Shown piece by piece: positions 9,235 to 17,170 of a DNA stretch of 58,260 bases. The notes under the pieces were generated by a model. The model saw only the letters and a program-made list of their open reading frames with translations, was not told the DNA's origin and did not search any database. How positions within the stretch are numbered: position 1 is the stretch's first letter; each line of letters starts with the position of its first letter. Origin of the DNA: a bacterium (GTDB taxonomy: Bacteria; Sumerlaeota; Sumerlaeia; MVZB01); NCBI GenBank assembly GCA_021372575.1, contig JAJFUE010000020.1, positions 1 through 58,260 on the forward strand. The letters run 5' to 3'. Made by a program: the position numbers and the translations under genes.

Positions 9235-9423
9235 ATGGCAAAGAAACTTAAAATCACTTGGGTTCGCAGCGGCATCGCCGCCCAGCAGCCCCATCGTCGC
9301 ACGATCCGGGCGCTCGGCTTTCACCGCCTCCATGAGACGCTCGTCAAGGACGATAACGAGGCGATCCGCGGCATGATCAAGGCTGTCGATTTCATGCTGC
9401 GCGTCGAGGAGGTCGAGGCCTGA
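9235..9423 (+). CDS. rpmD: 50S ribosomal protein L30
   Basis: The 62-aa protein has the short L30 fold signature: KLKITWVRSGIAAQQPHRRTIRALGFHRLHET followed by DNEAIRGMIKAVDFMLRVEE. It shares one base with rplO (TGATG), so the two are translationally coupled. L30 is a peripheral 50S protein that is absent from some phyla, so its presence is a small taxonomic clue. Confidence 0.95.
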   Translation: MAKKLKITWVRSGIAAQQPHRRTIRALGFHRLHETLVKDDNEAIRGMIKAVDFMLRVEEVEA

Positions 9424-9875
9424 TGCTTAAGCTTCACGAATTAGTGTGCGATCCCGGTCGCCAGCAGCCGACCAAGCGCCGCGGACGCGGCGAGGGCTCC
9501 GGCCTCGGCAAGAGCGCCGGCCACGGCAACAAGGGCAAGCAGGCCCGCTCCGGCTCCGGCAAGGGCCCCAACTTCGAAGGCGGCCAGATGCCCCTCATGC
9601 GCCGGCTGCCCAAGTACGGCTTTACCAACAAGCGGTTCCGCGCCAAGCGCGCCGAAGTCAGCTTGGGCCAGCTCGAGGCAAAGTTCGAGGCGGGCGCCAC
9701 GGTTGATATGGATGCCATGCGCGCGGCGGGTCTCATCGCCAAGCAGACCGAGCGCGTTCGCGTCCTGGTCGGTGGAAGTTTCAGCAAAACCCTTAACGTC
9801 AAGGCAAGCGGCTTCAGCGCCGGCGCACGGGCAGCCATCGAGGCCGCCGGCGGCCGCTGCGAGACCGAGTCATGA
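9423..9875 (+). CDS. rplO: 50S ribosomal protein L15
   Basis: The 150-aa product has the Gly-rich basic N-terminal region of L15 (KRRGRGEGSGLGKSAGHGNKGKQARSG) and the motif FEGGQMPLMRRLPKYGF. Its C-terminal domain is complete. L15 organises 23S rRNA late in 50S assembly. Its stop overlaps the secY start by four bases (ATGA), giving coupling rpmD-rplO-secY. Confidence 0.97.
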   Translation: MLKLHELVCDPGRQQPTKRRGRGEGSGLGKSAGHGNKGKQARSGSGKGPNFEGGQMPLMRRLPKYGFTNKRFRAKRAEVSLGQLEAKFEAGATVDMDAMRAAGLIAKQTERVRVLVGGSFSKTLNVKASGFSAGARAAIEAAGGRCETES

Positions 9876-11299
9876 TAGCAGCCCTTCTTAACATATTCAA
9901 AGTCCCCGAGCTGCGGCGCAAGGTGTTCATCACCCTGGCGCTGCTGCTTGTGTACCGCATCGGCGCACACGTCCCGTCGCCGTTCATCGATCCCGCCGCG
10001 GCGAGCGAAAAGCTCGGCGGCGCGGCCGCCGGCATGTTCGGCATCGTTGATATGTTCAGCGGCGGCGCGTTCAGCCAGATGACCCTCTTCGCCCTGGGCA
10101 TCATGCCCTACATCTCGGCGTCGATCGTGATCCAGTTGCTGGCCGCCGTGTGGCCGCGCCTGGAGAAGATCTCCAAGGAGGGCGAGGCCGGCCGCAAGAA
10201 GATCACGCAGTACACCCGCTACGGCACCGTCGGCCTGGCGTTCTTCCAGGGCGTCGGCATCGGCGTGTGGCTGCTCGACCTCGGCATCAGCCGTATCCCG
10301 CAGAACCCCACGACATTCCTCATCATCACCGCCATGACGATGTGCACGGGCACGTGCTTCATCATGTGGCTCGGCGAGAAGATCACCCAGCACGGCATCG
10401 GCACCGGCATCTCGCTCATCATCGCCGTCGGCATCATCGCGCGCTACCCGCTCGACTTCCGGCTGGCATGGCTGGCGATCAAGGCCGACACGATGTCGCC
10501 GATGGGCCTCATCATGCTGCTCGCGTTGACGATCATCGTCAGCGCGCTGATCATCATCAACCAGCAGGCCAGCCGCCGCGTCCCGATCCAGCACGCGCAG
10601 CGGATGGTCGGCCACAAGATCATGCGCGGCGGCAACACCTACATCCCGCTCAAGCTCAATACGGCCGGCGTCATCCCGGTCATCTTCGCCTCGGCCATCC
10701 TGTCCTTCCCGTCGATGATCCTGCCCTACCTGGGCGCGGATCGCGCGACGGGCCTGGGCGCCGGGATCATCGACTGGATGAGCCGCGCCTCCCAGCATAA
10801 CCTCTACGACGCCGTCGGAATCACGTCGGGCGGCATCTTCGCCCTGTTCAAGATCCTCAACGTCTATACGATCAGCTACATCATCCTCACGGCGGCGTTC
10901 TGCTTCTTCTACACGGCCATCACCCTGAACCCGGTCGATCTGGCCGACAACCTGAAGAAGTCCAACGCGTTCATCCCGGGGATCAAGCCCGGCAAGCACA
11001 CCGCCGACTACATCGACCACATCCTCATGCGGATCACGGTCGTCGGCGCGGCGATCCTCATCGTCATCGCGCTCGTCCCGGAAGTCCTCGCGGTCAGCTA
11101 CGGCTTCAACTGGCAGGTCGCACAGGTCTCCGGCGGCACCGGCCTGATCATCGTCGTGGGCGTGTTCCTCGACACGATGAAGCAGATCGAGTCGCAGTTG
11201 ATGATGCGCCACTATGAAGGCTTCAAGTTCGCCGGCGCCGGCCTCGGCGGGCGCCGCCCGACGATCCGGACGCGCCGTCCGGTCCGCGGCGGAAGCTGA
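9872..11299 (+). CDS. secY: Preprotein translocase subunit SecY
   Basis: The 475-aa protein is the central channel of the Sec translocon in the inner membrane. About ten hydrophobic segments are visible. Family motifs include the N-terminal FKVPELRRKVFITLALLLVYRIGAHVPSPFI and the cytosolic loop before TM7 with GHKIMRGGNTYIPLKLNTAGVIPVIFASAIL, and a loop with NPVDLADNLKKSNAFIPGIKPGK. It ends in a basic tail. Substrates of this channel should include the array of secreted proteins downstream. Confidence 0.98.
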   Translation: MIAALLNIFKVPELRRKVFITLALLLVYRIGAHVPSPFIDPAAASEKLGGAAAGMFGIVDMFSGGAFSQMTLFALGIMPYISASIVIQLLAAVWPRLEKISKEGEAGRKKITQYTRYGTVGLAFFQGVGIGVWLLDLGISRIPQNPTTFLIITAMTMCTGTCFIMWLGEKITQHGIGTGISLIIAVGIIARYPLDFRLAWLAIKADTMSPMGLIMLLALTIIVSALIIINQQASRRVPIQHAQRMVGHKIMRGGNTYIPLKLNTAGVIPVIFASAILSFPSMILPYLGADRATGLGAGIIDWMSRASQHNLYDAVGITSGGIFALFKILNVYTISYIILTAAFCFFYTAITLNPVDLADNLKKSNAFIPGIKPGKHTADYIDHILMRITVVGAAILIVIALVPEVLAVSYGFNWQVAQVSGGTGLIIVVGVFLDTMKQIESQLMMRHYEGFKFAGAGLGGRRPTIRTRRPVRGGS

Positions 11300-11344
11300 G
11301 AAGATTGCTCCGGTTCGGCTCGCCATCTGCCGGTAGTTCGTTTT

Positions 11345-11378
11345 CGATTACGATTACGAGCACAAGCACGAGCACGAA
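11345..11378 (+). repeat. Compound hexamer repeat (CGATTA)2(CGAGCA)3, copy 1
   Basis: The 107-nt gap between secY and adk contains two CGATTA units followed by three CGAGCA-type units (one is CAAGCA) and the tail CGAACTGATAAC. The same block order and similar tail (CGAACCGATAAC) recur at six other sites in the window. The rest of the gap shows no other feature, and adk has only a weak ribosome-binding site after it. Confidence 0.85.
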
Positions 11379-11406
11379 CTGATAACCCAACGAATTGGTC
11401 AGCAAG

Positions 11407-12075
11407 ATGTCAACCGCAGCAAAAGCCGCCGTCGTGGCCCTGTTCGGCCCGCCCGGATCGGGCAAGGGCACGCAGGCTGAGCGCATTGTCGAAGAATTCG
11501 GCACGACCCACCTCGCCCCGGGCAACATGCTCCGCGACGAGATCAAGCGCGGCACCGACCTCGGCAAGGCCGCCGAGTCGATCATGAAGGCCGGCAAGCT
11601 CGTCACCGACGACGTGATCAACCCCATGGTCACCCGCCGCATCGGCGAGGAACTCAAGGCCGGCCGCGCCGTCCTGCTCGACGGCTACCCGCGGACGATC
11701 CCGCAGCTCGAATACATGGAGCAATACCTGGCCTCGATCGGCGCGCAGGTCTCGGTCGTGTTCCGGCTCGAGATCGCCATCGAGGCGCTGCTGTCGCGCC
11801 TGCTGGGCCGCCTCACGTGCCCCAAGTGCGGCGCGATCTACCATGAGAAAACGAAGCCGCCGGTCAAGCCGGGTGTCTGCGACGCGTGCGGCGCGGGACT
11901 CGTCAAGCGCCAGGATGACAACGAGCAGTCGGTCCGCCAGCGGATGGACGCCTACCGCCAGCAGACCCAGCCGATCCTCGACCGGTTCGAGGCCGAGGGC
12001 AAGGCGGTCCTGGTCGAGGCGGACCGGGATCCCGTAACGGTCTATGCCGACATCAGCCGGCGTTTGCGTCAGTAG
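11407..12075 (+). CDS. adk: Adenylate kinase with zinc-finger LID
   Basis: The 222-aa enzyme converts ATP plus AMP to two ADP in the cytoplasm. It has the P-loop GPPGSGKGTQAE near residue 15 and the AMP-binding region (GNMLRDEI, DGYPRTIPQ). The long-form LID carries CPKC and CDAC, a zinc site. I start at ATG 11407; an in-frame TTG at 11395 is possible but gives no conserved residues. The position between secY and map is classical. Confidence 0.96.
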   Translation: MSTAAKAAVVALFGPPGSGKGTQAERIVEEFGTTHLAPGNMLRDEIKRGTDLGKAAESIMKAGKLVTDDVINPMVTRRIGEELKAGRAVLLDGYPRTIPQLEYMEQYLASIGAQVSVVFRLEIAIEALLSRLLGRLTCPKCGAIYHEKTKPPVKPGVCDACGAGLVKRQDDNEQSVRQRMDAYRQQTQPILDRFEAEGKAVLVEADRDPVTVYADISRRLRQ

Positions 12076-12083
12076 GCACAGCG

Positions 12084-12842
12084 ATGGACTCCAACAGGAT
12101 AGTGCTCAAATCGGCCGATGAGATTGAGCGGATGCGCCGGTCGGGGGCTGTGCTGGCCGAGGTGATGGAACTGATTGTGGCCCATGTGGCCCCCGGGGTC
12201 AGGACGATCGAGCTCGACGCCATCGCGCGGCGCGAACTCGAGCGGCGCGGCGCCAAGGCCGCCTTCCTGGGCATGTATGGCTTTCCGGCCGCCCTGTGCG
12301 TGTCGGTCAACGAGCAGATTGTCCACGGCTTCCCCAGCCAGCGCGAGCTGGTCGCCGGCGACATCGTCAGCCTCGACTGCGGTGCGCTGATTGACGACTT
12401 TTATTCCGATATGGCCCGCACGGTGCCCGTGGGCAAAGTCGATGCCACATCGGAGAAGCTGATCGACGTGACGCGGCGGGCCCTGGCCGCCGGCACCGAG
12501 CAACTCAAGCCGGGCCTCAGGCTCGGCGACACCGGCGCCGCGATCCAGCAGCTCGTTGAGGACGAGGGTTTTTCGGTCGTGCGTGACTACACCGGTCACG
12601 GCATTGGCCGGCACCTCCACGAGGAGCCCAAGGTCCTCAATTACGGCCGGGCGGGCCGCGGCACGCGCTGGCAGGCGGGCATGGTGGTCTGCGTGGAACC
12701 GATGGTCAACGTCGGGACCGAAAAAACGCGAACGTTGGGGGACAAATGGACGGTGGTGACGGCCGACGGCAAGCGCTCCGCCCATATGGAAGATACGATC
12801 GCGATCACGGCCGCCGGGCCGCTCGTGTTGACAAAGTGCTGA
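12084..12842 (+). CDS. map: Methionine aminopeptidase, type I
   Basis: The 252-aa enzyme removes the initiator methionine from nascent proteins. The five metal ligands are visible: the two Asp in LDCGALIDDFYSDMARTV, His in GHGIGRHLHEEPKVLNYG, Glu in CVEPMVNVG and Glu in HMEDTIAIT. It starts 9 nt after adk. Its TGA stop at 12840-12842 lies inside the first unit of a heptamer repeat, so the final residues (TKC) are set by that repeat. Confidence 0.97.
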   Translation: MDSNRIVLKSADEIERMRRSGAVLAEVMELIVAHVAPGVRTIELDAIARRELERRGAKAAFLGMYGFPAALCVSVNEQIVHGFPSQRELVAGDIVSLDCGALIDDFYSDMARTVPVGKVDATSEKLIDVTRRALAAGTEQLKPGLRLGDTGAAIQQLVEDEGFSVVRDYTGHGIGRHLHEEPKVLNYGRAGRGTRWQAGMVVCVEPMVNVGTEKTRTLGDKWTVVTADGKRSAHMEDTIAITAAGPLVLTKC

Positions 12843-12972
12843 GTGCTGAGTCCTGAGTCCTGAGTAAATCGGGGCATTCGGGACCAACGACTCGGAATCG
12901 GAAATCTCGGGATTGAGCTGTTGTGCTGGGTTGGAAAAACTCAGGACTCAGCACCCAGGACTCAAGACTCAA
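12837..12972 (+). repeat. Mirrored pair of TGAGTCC heptamer arrays between map and infA
   Basis: The left array (12837-12866) is a run of TGAGTSC heptamers, the right array (12939-12972) is its inverted form, runs of GGACTCA/GCACTCA-like units. A 72-nt spacer separates them, and the two can pair as one long imperfect stem. The same heptamer recurs at 35928-35975 and inside a coding sequence at 40206-40242. The map stop codon lies in the left array. The function is unknown; it could affect termination or RNA stability between map and infA. Confidence 0.8.
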
Positions 12973-13079
12973 AAAAGGGCTTGATTCCTTTCGCGGGATT
13001 CCTTAAGATCATCGTTTTGCGCCATCCTGCGCCCACGTCGAACCATGGGCAACGGGGCCAGGAAAACGGGGTAAGAAGT

Positions 13080-13298
13080 TTGGCCAAAGAAGAAGCCATC
13101 GAGATTAGCGGGACCGTCATCGAGCCCCTGCCCAACGCGATGTTTCGCGTGGAGCTGGAGAACGGCCTGAAAGTCCTCGCGCACATCTCGGGCAAGATGC
13201 GGATGAACTTCATCCGGATCCTGCCGGGCGACAAGGTCCAGGTGGAGCTTTCGCCCTACGATCTGACTCGCGGCCGTATCACGTATCGCTTCAAGTGA
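13080..13298 (+). CDS. infA: Translation initiation factor IF-1 (TTG start)
   Basis: From TTG 13080 the product is 72 aa, exactly the IF-1 length, beginning [28 protein letters not shown] and ending [17 protein letters not shown]-1 blocks the A site during initiation. No ATG in this frame gives a sensible start, and AAGAAG at 13074-13079 gives only weak base pairing. The TTG start may keep IF-1 synthesis low. The gene lies between map and rpmJ as usual, but the upstream gap is filled by repeats. Confidence 0.94.
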   Translation: MAKEEAIEISGTVIEPLPNAMFRVELENGLKVLAHISGKMRMNFIRILPGDKVQVELSPYDLTRGRITYRFK

Positions 13299-13318
13299 CT
13301 TTTTCGGAGTGAAGGCAC

Positions 13319-13432
13319 ATGAAAGTTCGCGCATCCGTTAAACCGATCTGTAATAAATGCAAGATCATCCGCCGCAAGGGACAGGTGCGGATCATCTGCG
13401 AAAACCCCAAACACAAGCAGCGCCAGGGCTAG
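13319..13432 (+). CDS. rpmJ: 50S ribosomal protein L36
   Basis: The 37-aa product [19 protein letters not shown]... has the zinc ligands of the C+ form of L36: CNKC, then Cys and His in [12 protein letters not shown]. It binds 23S rRNA near the GTPase centre. A GGAG site at 13306-13309 precedes the ATG. It is a short gene that is easy to miss, in its standard place between infA and rpsM. Confidence 0.95.
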   Translation: MKVRASVKPICNKCKIIRRKGQVRIICENPKHKQRQG

Positions 13433-13461
13433 GCGTGCACTGAATCGGGAGGTTTGGAACC

Positions 13462-13848
13462 TTGGCTCGTATTGCCGGCATCGACATCCCACGCGACAAA
13501 CGCGTTGAAATCAGTTTGCGCTATATCTACGGGATCGGCCCGACCATGTCGCGGAAGATCCTCACCCAGGCGCAGATTAATCTGGACACGCGCGTTCGCG
13601 ACCTGACCGAAGACGAGGTCAGCCGCATCAACACGCTCATCCAGAACAGCGACCTCAAGGTCGAGGGCGACCTGCGCCGCGAAGTCCAGCAGAACATCAA
13701 GCGCCTGATGGACATCGGCTGCTACCGGGGGCTGCGCCACATCCGCGGGCTGCCCGTCCGCGGCCAGCGCACGCGCACCAATGCCCGCACCCGCAAGGGT
13801 CCGGCCAAGACCGTCGCCGGCAAGAAGAAGGCCCCGTCCAAGGGCTAA
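13462..13848 (+). CDS. rpsM: 30S ribosomal protein S13 (TTG start)
   Basis: The 128-aa product starts at TTG 13462, after GGGAGG at 13448-13453, giving [19 protein letters not shown], the S13 opening. The C-terminal block [28 protein letters not shown] contacts tRNA and the subunit bridge. Length is normal. It is followed by rpsK after about 50 nt. Confidence 0.96.
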   Translation: MARIAGIDIPRDKRVEISLRYIYGIGPTMSRKILTQAQINLDTRVRDLTEDEVSRINTLIQNSDLKVEGDLRREVQQNIKRLMDIGCYRGLRHIRGLPVRGQRTRTNARTRKGPAKTVAGKKKAPSKG

Positions 13849-13899
13849 GGCGTTTCACCCCACTGAATCTCATTCATGCGCTGAGCAGGCAGGATAGTG

Positions 13900-14313
13900 A
13901 TGGCAAAAAAGGAAACCAAGAAGGAAACCGCCAAGGCGGGGCGCACCCGTAAAAAGGTCAAGAAGCACGTCACCACGGGCGTGGTTCATGTCCAGGCAAC
14001 CTTCAACAACACGATCGTGACGATCACCGACCCGGCCGGCAACACGCTGGCTTGGGCGTCGGCCGGCTCCAGCGGCTTCAAGGGCTCCCGCAAGAGCACT
14101 CCGTTCGCCGCCCAGCTTGCCGCCGACAACGCCGCCCGCCGCGCCATGGACCATGGCCTGCGCGTCGTGGATATCCTGGTCAACGGCCCCGGTTCGGGCC
14201 GCGAAGCCGCGATCCGTTCGCTTCAGGCGGCGGGCCTCGACATCCGCACGATCCGCGACGTTACGCCGCTGCCTCACAACGGCTGCCGCCCTCCCAAGCG
14301 GCGCCGCGTCTGA
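13900..14313 (+). CDS. rpsK: 30S ribosomal protein S11
   Basis: The 137-aa protein has a lysine-rich N-terminus and the S11 core [17 protein letters not shown] and [18 protein letters not shown] at the end. S11 forms part of the mRNA exit region of the platform. I use ATG 13900; the in-frame GTG at 13897 is adjacent and gives one more residue. The next gene is rpoA, so rpsD is missing from its usual place here. Confidence 0.96.
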   Translation: MAKKETKKETAKAGRTRKKVKKHVTTGVVHVQATFNNTIVTITDPAGNTLAWASAGSSGFKGSRKSTPFAAQLAADNAARRAMDHGLRVVDILVNGPGSGREAAIRSLQAAGLDIRTIRDVTPLPHNGCRPPKRRRV

Positions 14314-14376
14314 GTCAATCGCGTTTGTGTCGAGTGGGGTTTTTCCAGTTCCAGGTGACGTCATCAGGAGACATGT

Positions 14377-15390
14377 ATGAATTTTAAATCGATGATCAAG
14401 CCGCGACATCTTCAGTTCGATGCCGAGCAGCTTACCTCCACCTTCGGCCGTTTCGTGGCCGAGCCGTTCGAACGCGGCTTCGGGGTGACCGTCGGCAACT
14501 CGTTGCGGCGCATCCTGCTGTCATCGATCCCCGGGGCGGCCATCGTTTCCATTCGCGTCGAGGGCATCGAGCATGAATTCATGCACAAGGACGGCGTCCA
14601 GGAAGACATTTCCGACATCGTCCTGAATCTCAAGGCGCTGAACATCAAAATGTCGCCGACCATCCCGGCGATGACGGTTTATCTCGAGGCAACCGGCCCC
14701 GGCGAGGTCAAGGCCAGCCAGATCGAGTTGCCCGAGGGCGTCGAGATCCTTAATTCCGGCCAGGTCATCGCGCACCTGGCCGAGGATACCGTCCTGCAGA
14801 TGGAAATCAACCTCGCGACCGGCCGCGGCTACGTCCCGGCCTCCGAGTTCAAGAAGGACCCCGACGACATCGGCCTCATCGCCATCGACGCGGTGTTCTC
14901 GCCGATCCACAACGTCAAATATCAGGTCGAGGCCGCACGCGTCGGCCAGCAGACCGACTTCGACCGCCTGATCCTCGAAGTCACGACCGACGGGACCGTC
15001 GCCCCCGAGGACGCCGTCTCCACCGCGGCCCAGATCCTCAAGCAGCACATGGACATCTTCGTCCGCCCCGGCGAGGAGATCGAGCCGGCGCCGGCCGTCG
15101 CCGAAGAGGCCGAGGCCGTCGCGCCGACGTCCGACATCGAGGAGAAACTCGACAAGTCGATCGAGGAACTCGAGCTGTCCGTCCGCTCCTACAACTGCCT
15201 CGAGGCGGCCGGCATCAAGACCATCCGCGACCTGGTCGTCAAGGGCGAGAGCGAAATGCTCAAGTACCGCAACTTCGGCCGCAAGTCGCTGACCGAGATC
15301 AAGAATATCCTGAAAGAGATGGGCCTCGGCTTCAACATGAAGCTCGACGAAACCGGCATGCCCATCATGTCCGGCGAAGAGAAAGAGTAG
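14377..15390 (+). CDS. rpoA: DNA-directed RNA polymerase subunit alpha
   Basis: The 337-aa alpha subunit starts the assembly of RNA polymerase. The N-terminal dimerisation domain shows FGRFVAEPFERGFGVTVGNSLRRILLSS. The C-terminal DNA-binding domain (about residues 262-325) shows LSVRSYNCLEAAGIKTIRDLV and LKYRNFGRKSLTEIKNIL. The linker is rich in Glu, Ala and Pro. A CAGGAG site at 14363-14368 precedes ATG 14377. The length is typical. Confidence 0.98.
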   Translation: MNFKSMIKPRHLQFDAEQLTSTFGRFVAEPFERGFGVTVGNSLRRILLSSIPGAAIVSIRVEGIEHEFMHKDGVQEDISDIVLNLKALNIKMSPTIPAMTVYLEATGPGEVKASQIELPEGVEILNSGQVIAHLAEDTVLQMEINLATGRGYVPASEFKKDPDDIGLIAIDAVFSPIHNVKYQVEAARVGQQTDFDRLILEVTTDGTVAPEDAVSTAAQILKQHMDIFVRPGEEIEPAPAVAEEAEAVAPTSDIEEKLDKSIEELELSVRSYNCLEAAGIKTIRDLVVKGESEMLKYRNFGRKSLTEIKNILKEMGLGFNMKLDETGMPIMSGEEKE

Positions 15391-15420
15391 TTCGTAGTCC
15401 CGCCTTCAGGCGGAATTTTG
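15391..15420 (+). repeat. Palindromic repeat CCGCCTTCAGGCGG after rpoA
   Basis: TTCGTAGTCCCGCCTTCAGG and the following CGGAATTTTG start on the rpoA stop codon. They form a 5-bp stem (15400-15404/15409-15413) with loop TTCA and a short T-run. The same sequence occurs twice in inverted orientation at about 35569-35637. It could act as a weak attenuator between rpoA and rplQ, but the stem is short. Confidence 0.6.
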
Positions 15421-15451
15421 TCCCTGAGCAATCCCTTGGCGAGTAGGAACG

Positions 15452-15907
15452 ATGCGACACCGCAAACACTGCAGCAAACTGAACCGCACCAGCGAACACC
15501 GCCTGGCGCTGATGCGTAACCTGAGCGCCGCGCTGATCGAGCACGAGCGCATCCATACGACGCAGGTCAAGGCCGTCCAGCTGCGGCCGTTCGTCGAGAC
15601 CTTGGTGACCATCGCGCGGCGCGGCACGCTGGCCGACAAGCGGCTTGCGCTCTCCCGCCTGCCGCAGCGCGACGCCGTCACCAAGCTGTTCGACGTCATC
15701 GCCCCGCGCGTCGGCGAGCGCAACGGCGGTTACCTGCGCATTGTCAAGGACGTCCGCCGCATGGGCGACGGCGCCCCGATGGCCTACATCGAGTTCGTCG
15801 ATCAGGCGCCCGAAGGCGCCGAGCCGCCGAAGAAGAAGACGCTCAAGCAGCGCCTGCACGAGCGCCGCAAGGAAGTCGCCAAGATGCGCAAGGAAGCCGG
15901 CGCATAA
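15452..15907 (+). CDS. rplQ: 50S ribosomal protein L17
   Basis: The 151-aa product begins MRHRKHCSKLNRTSEHRLALMRNLSAALIEHERIHTT, diagnostic for L17, followed by GGYLRIVKDVRRMGDGAPMAYIEFVD. A basic C-terminal tail extends the usual 120-130 aa. L17 lies near the tunnel exit. It normally ends the alpha operon, but here rpsD follows. Confidence 0.96.
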   Translation: MRHRKHCSKLNRTSEHRLALMRNLSAALIEHERIHTTQVKAVQLRPFVETLVTIARRGTLADKRLALSRLPQRDAVTKLFDVIAPRVGERNGGYLRIVKDVRRMGDGAPMAYIEFVDQAPEGAEPPKKKTLKQRLHERRKEVAKMRKEAGA

Positions 15908-15918
15908 GTCAGCCCGAT

Positions 15919-15950
15919 GATCCGACGGATCCGACCGATCCGACCGATCA
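15919..15950 (+). repeat. Nonamer repeat (GATCCGACC)3 between rplQ and rpsD
   Basis: Three and a half copies of GATCCGACC/G fill part of the 75-nt gap. Related words (GGATGATCCGACGAATCGGA) appear in the hypothetical coding region near 35195-35232. No promoter or terminator is apparent around it. Confidence 0.7.
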
Positions 15951-15982
15951 CAACGCTATTTGATCACCGAGAGGAATAGACC

Positions 15983-16615
15983 GTGGCTCGTTATACCGGA
16001 CCCGTTGACCGCCTGAGCCGCCGCGAGGGGCGCGACCTGCACCTCAAGGGCGAGCGCTATTTCAAGGGTAAATCGCCGATCCAGCGCCGGCCGTTCCCGC
16101 CCGGAGCCCACATGCAGACCCGCACCAAGCTCTCGACGTTCGGCCAGCAGCTGCGCGAGAAGCAGTCGCTCAAGCGCATGTACGGCGTCCTTGAGGCGCA
16201 GTTCCACCGTTATTTCGAGCAGGCCAGCCGTTACCGCGGCGTGACCGGCACGATCCTCCTTCAGATTCTCGAGTCGCGGCTCGACAATCTGGTCTATCGC
16301 GCCGGCTTTGCCTCGACGCGCACCCAGGCCCGCCAGCTCGTCGCGCACGGCCACGTCAAGGTCGATGGCGAGAAGTGCGACCGCCCGTCGGCGCAGATCA
16401 AGCCCGGCCAGGTTATCACGCTCAAGGAAAAGGCCCGTCAGACGAAGCCGGTCCTCGAGTCGCTCGAGCTGATCGAAAAGCGCGGCGGCCGCAAGCCGTG
16501 GGTCAGCTACGACGTGGACAAGTCGGCGGCGACGTTCGTCACCCTGCCGGCCCGCGAGGAACTCGACGACGTCGAAGTCAAGGAACAGATGGTCGTCGAA
16601 CTTTACTCGCGTTAA
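15983..16615 (+). CDS. rpsD: 30S ribosomal protein S4 (zinc-free type), displaced to the operon end
   Basis: The 210-aa protein opens MARYTGPVDRLSRREGRDLHLKGERYFKGK; no cysteine cluster is present, so it is the C-minus type. The S4 RNA-binding motif follows (ESRLDNLVYRAGFASTRTQARQLVAHGHVKVDG). S4 nucleates 30S assembly and is often the feedback repressor of the alpha operon. Here it follows rplQ instead of lying between rpsK and rpoA. A GAGAGG site at 15969-15974 precedes the ATG. Confidence 0.97.
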   Translation: MARYTGPVDRLSRREGRDLHLKGERYFKGKSPIQRRPFPPGAHMQTRTKLSTFGQQLREKQSLKRMYGVLEAQFHRYFEQASRYRGVTGTILLQILESRLDNLVYRAGFASTRTQARQLVAHGHVKVDGEKCDRPSAQIKPGQVITLKEKARQTKPVLESLELIEKRGGRKPWVSYDVDKSAATFVTLPAREELDDVEVKEQMVVELYSR

Positions 16616-16634
16616 TTCGATTCACCCATTCAAC

Positions 16635-16668
16635 AAAAGGCGCGGCTTCGGCCGCGCCTTTTGCGTGT
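16635..16668 (+). terminator. Rho-independent terminator of the ribosomal operon
   Basis: A perfect 12-bp stem (16635-16646 with 16651-16662) encloses a TTCG tetraloop; the stem is AAAAGGCGCGGC and its complement, so the right arm ends in TTTT. It lies 20 nt after the rpsD stop and no ribosomal gene follows. The UUCG loop is exceptionally stable. This is the clearest terminator in the window. Confidence 0.93.
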
Positions 16669-16688
16669 ACGGAATCCTGTCCGTCCTT

Positions 16689-16740
16689 TTCGTGTTCGTG
16701 CTCGTGCTCGTAATCGTAATTGTAATCGTAATTGTAATCG
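16689..16740 (-). repeat. Compound hexamer repeat, copy 2 (reverse)
   Basis: Read on the minus strand it is five CGATTA/CAATTA units followed by CGAGCA, CGAGCA, CGAACA and CGAA. The order of blocks is the same as in the other copies. It lies between the ribosomal terminator and the first small secreted gene. The rest of the 16669-16861 gap shows only a possible TATACT -10 box at 16833-16838 without a convincing -35. Confidence 0.85.
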
Positions 16741-16861
16741 ATATCCTGTCGCCGACCATGCCCTCGTTCACCTTCGGGTTGCCGCATCCTTTTCATTTGC
16801 ATTTGTTCGGCCTTCAATTTTAATCTTCCGTCTATACTCGCTGTCGTTTGGAGCAAGAAAC

Positions 16862-17170
16862 ATGAACGCTTTGGGCCATCAGGGCCGGCTTTGGCGCAGG
16901 GGTCTGGTTATCATCATTTCCCTCATGCTCGGATTTGGCCTGAGCGGATGGGCCTCGGGTGTTGCCAGCTCCACGTTCAGGATCGTGCTGGACGCCGTCG
17001 GCTGCGGCGGAGGCTCCTCGAGTTCCGCCCATTACCTCCAGATGGACAGCGCCGTCGGCCAGGATTCCCCGGCCGGCCTCGCCGCCAGCGCTTCATATTC
17101 CGATAATTCCGGCGCCGTCCAGGCGTGGCCCGTCATTCGAAATGCAGTCGATGAATGGAGCAGATACTGA
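16862..17170 (+). CDS. Small secreted protein, GGGSS/HY family, partner of the first repeat protein
   Basis: From ATG 16862 (GGAG at 16850-16853) the product is 102 aa. Residues about 1-36 form a long basic-then-hydrophobic signal sequence. The mature part has STFRIVLDAVGCGGGSSSSA, then HYLQMDSAVGQDSPAG, and ends NAVDEWSRY. The pattern resembles a short module found in many bacterial secreted proteins, in which S-x-Y-x-L strands are followed by GQDSP. No enzyme motif is seen. Its TGA shares its A with the ATG of the next gene, so the two are probably coupled. A paralogue lies at 19514-19801. Function unknown. Confidence 0.8.
   Translation: MNALGHQGRLWRRGLVIIISLMLGFGLSGWASGVASSTFRIVLDAVGCGGGSSSSAHYLQMDSAVGQDSPAGLAASASYSDNSGAVQAWPVIRNAVDEWSRY

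Noticed and set aside
9434-11326. A 630-aa open frame on the minus strand opposite rplO and secY.
   Set aside because: It is antisense to two certain genes, is made of Asp/Arg/Gly-rich low-complexity sequence and has no recognisable domain. High GC produces such open frames.
11395-11406. TTG 11395 as the adk start.
   Set aside because: It adds four unconserved residues and has no ribosome-binding site; ATG 11407 matches the family N-terminus.
16661-16861. Upstream extension of the first small secreted protein.
   Set aside because: It would start inside the ribosomal terminator and read through the compound repeat; ATG 16862 has a good ribosome-binding site and a signal peptide.
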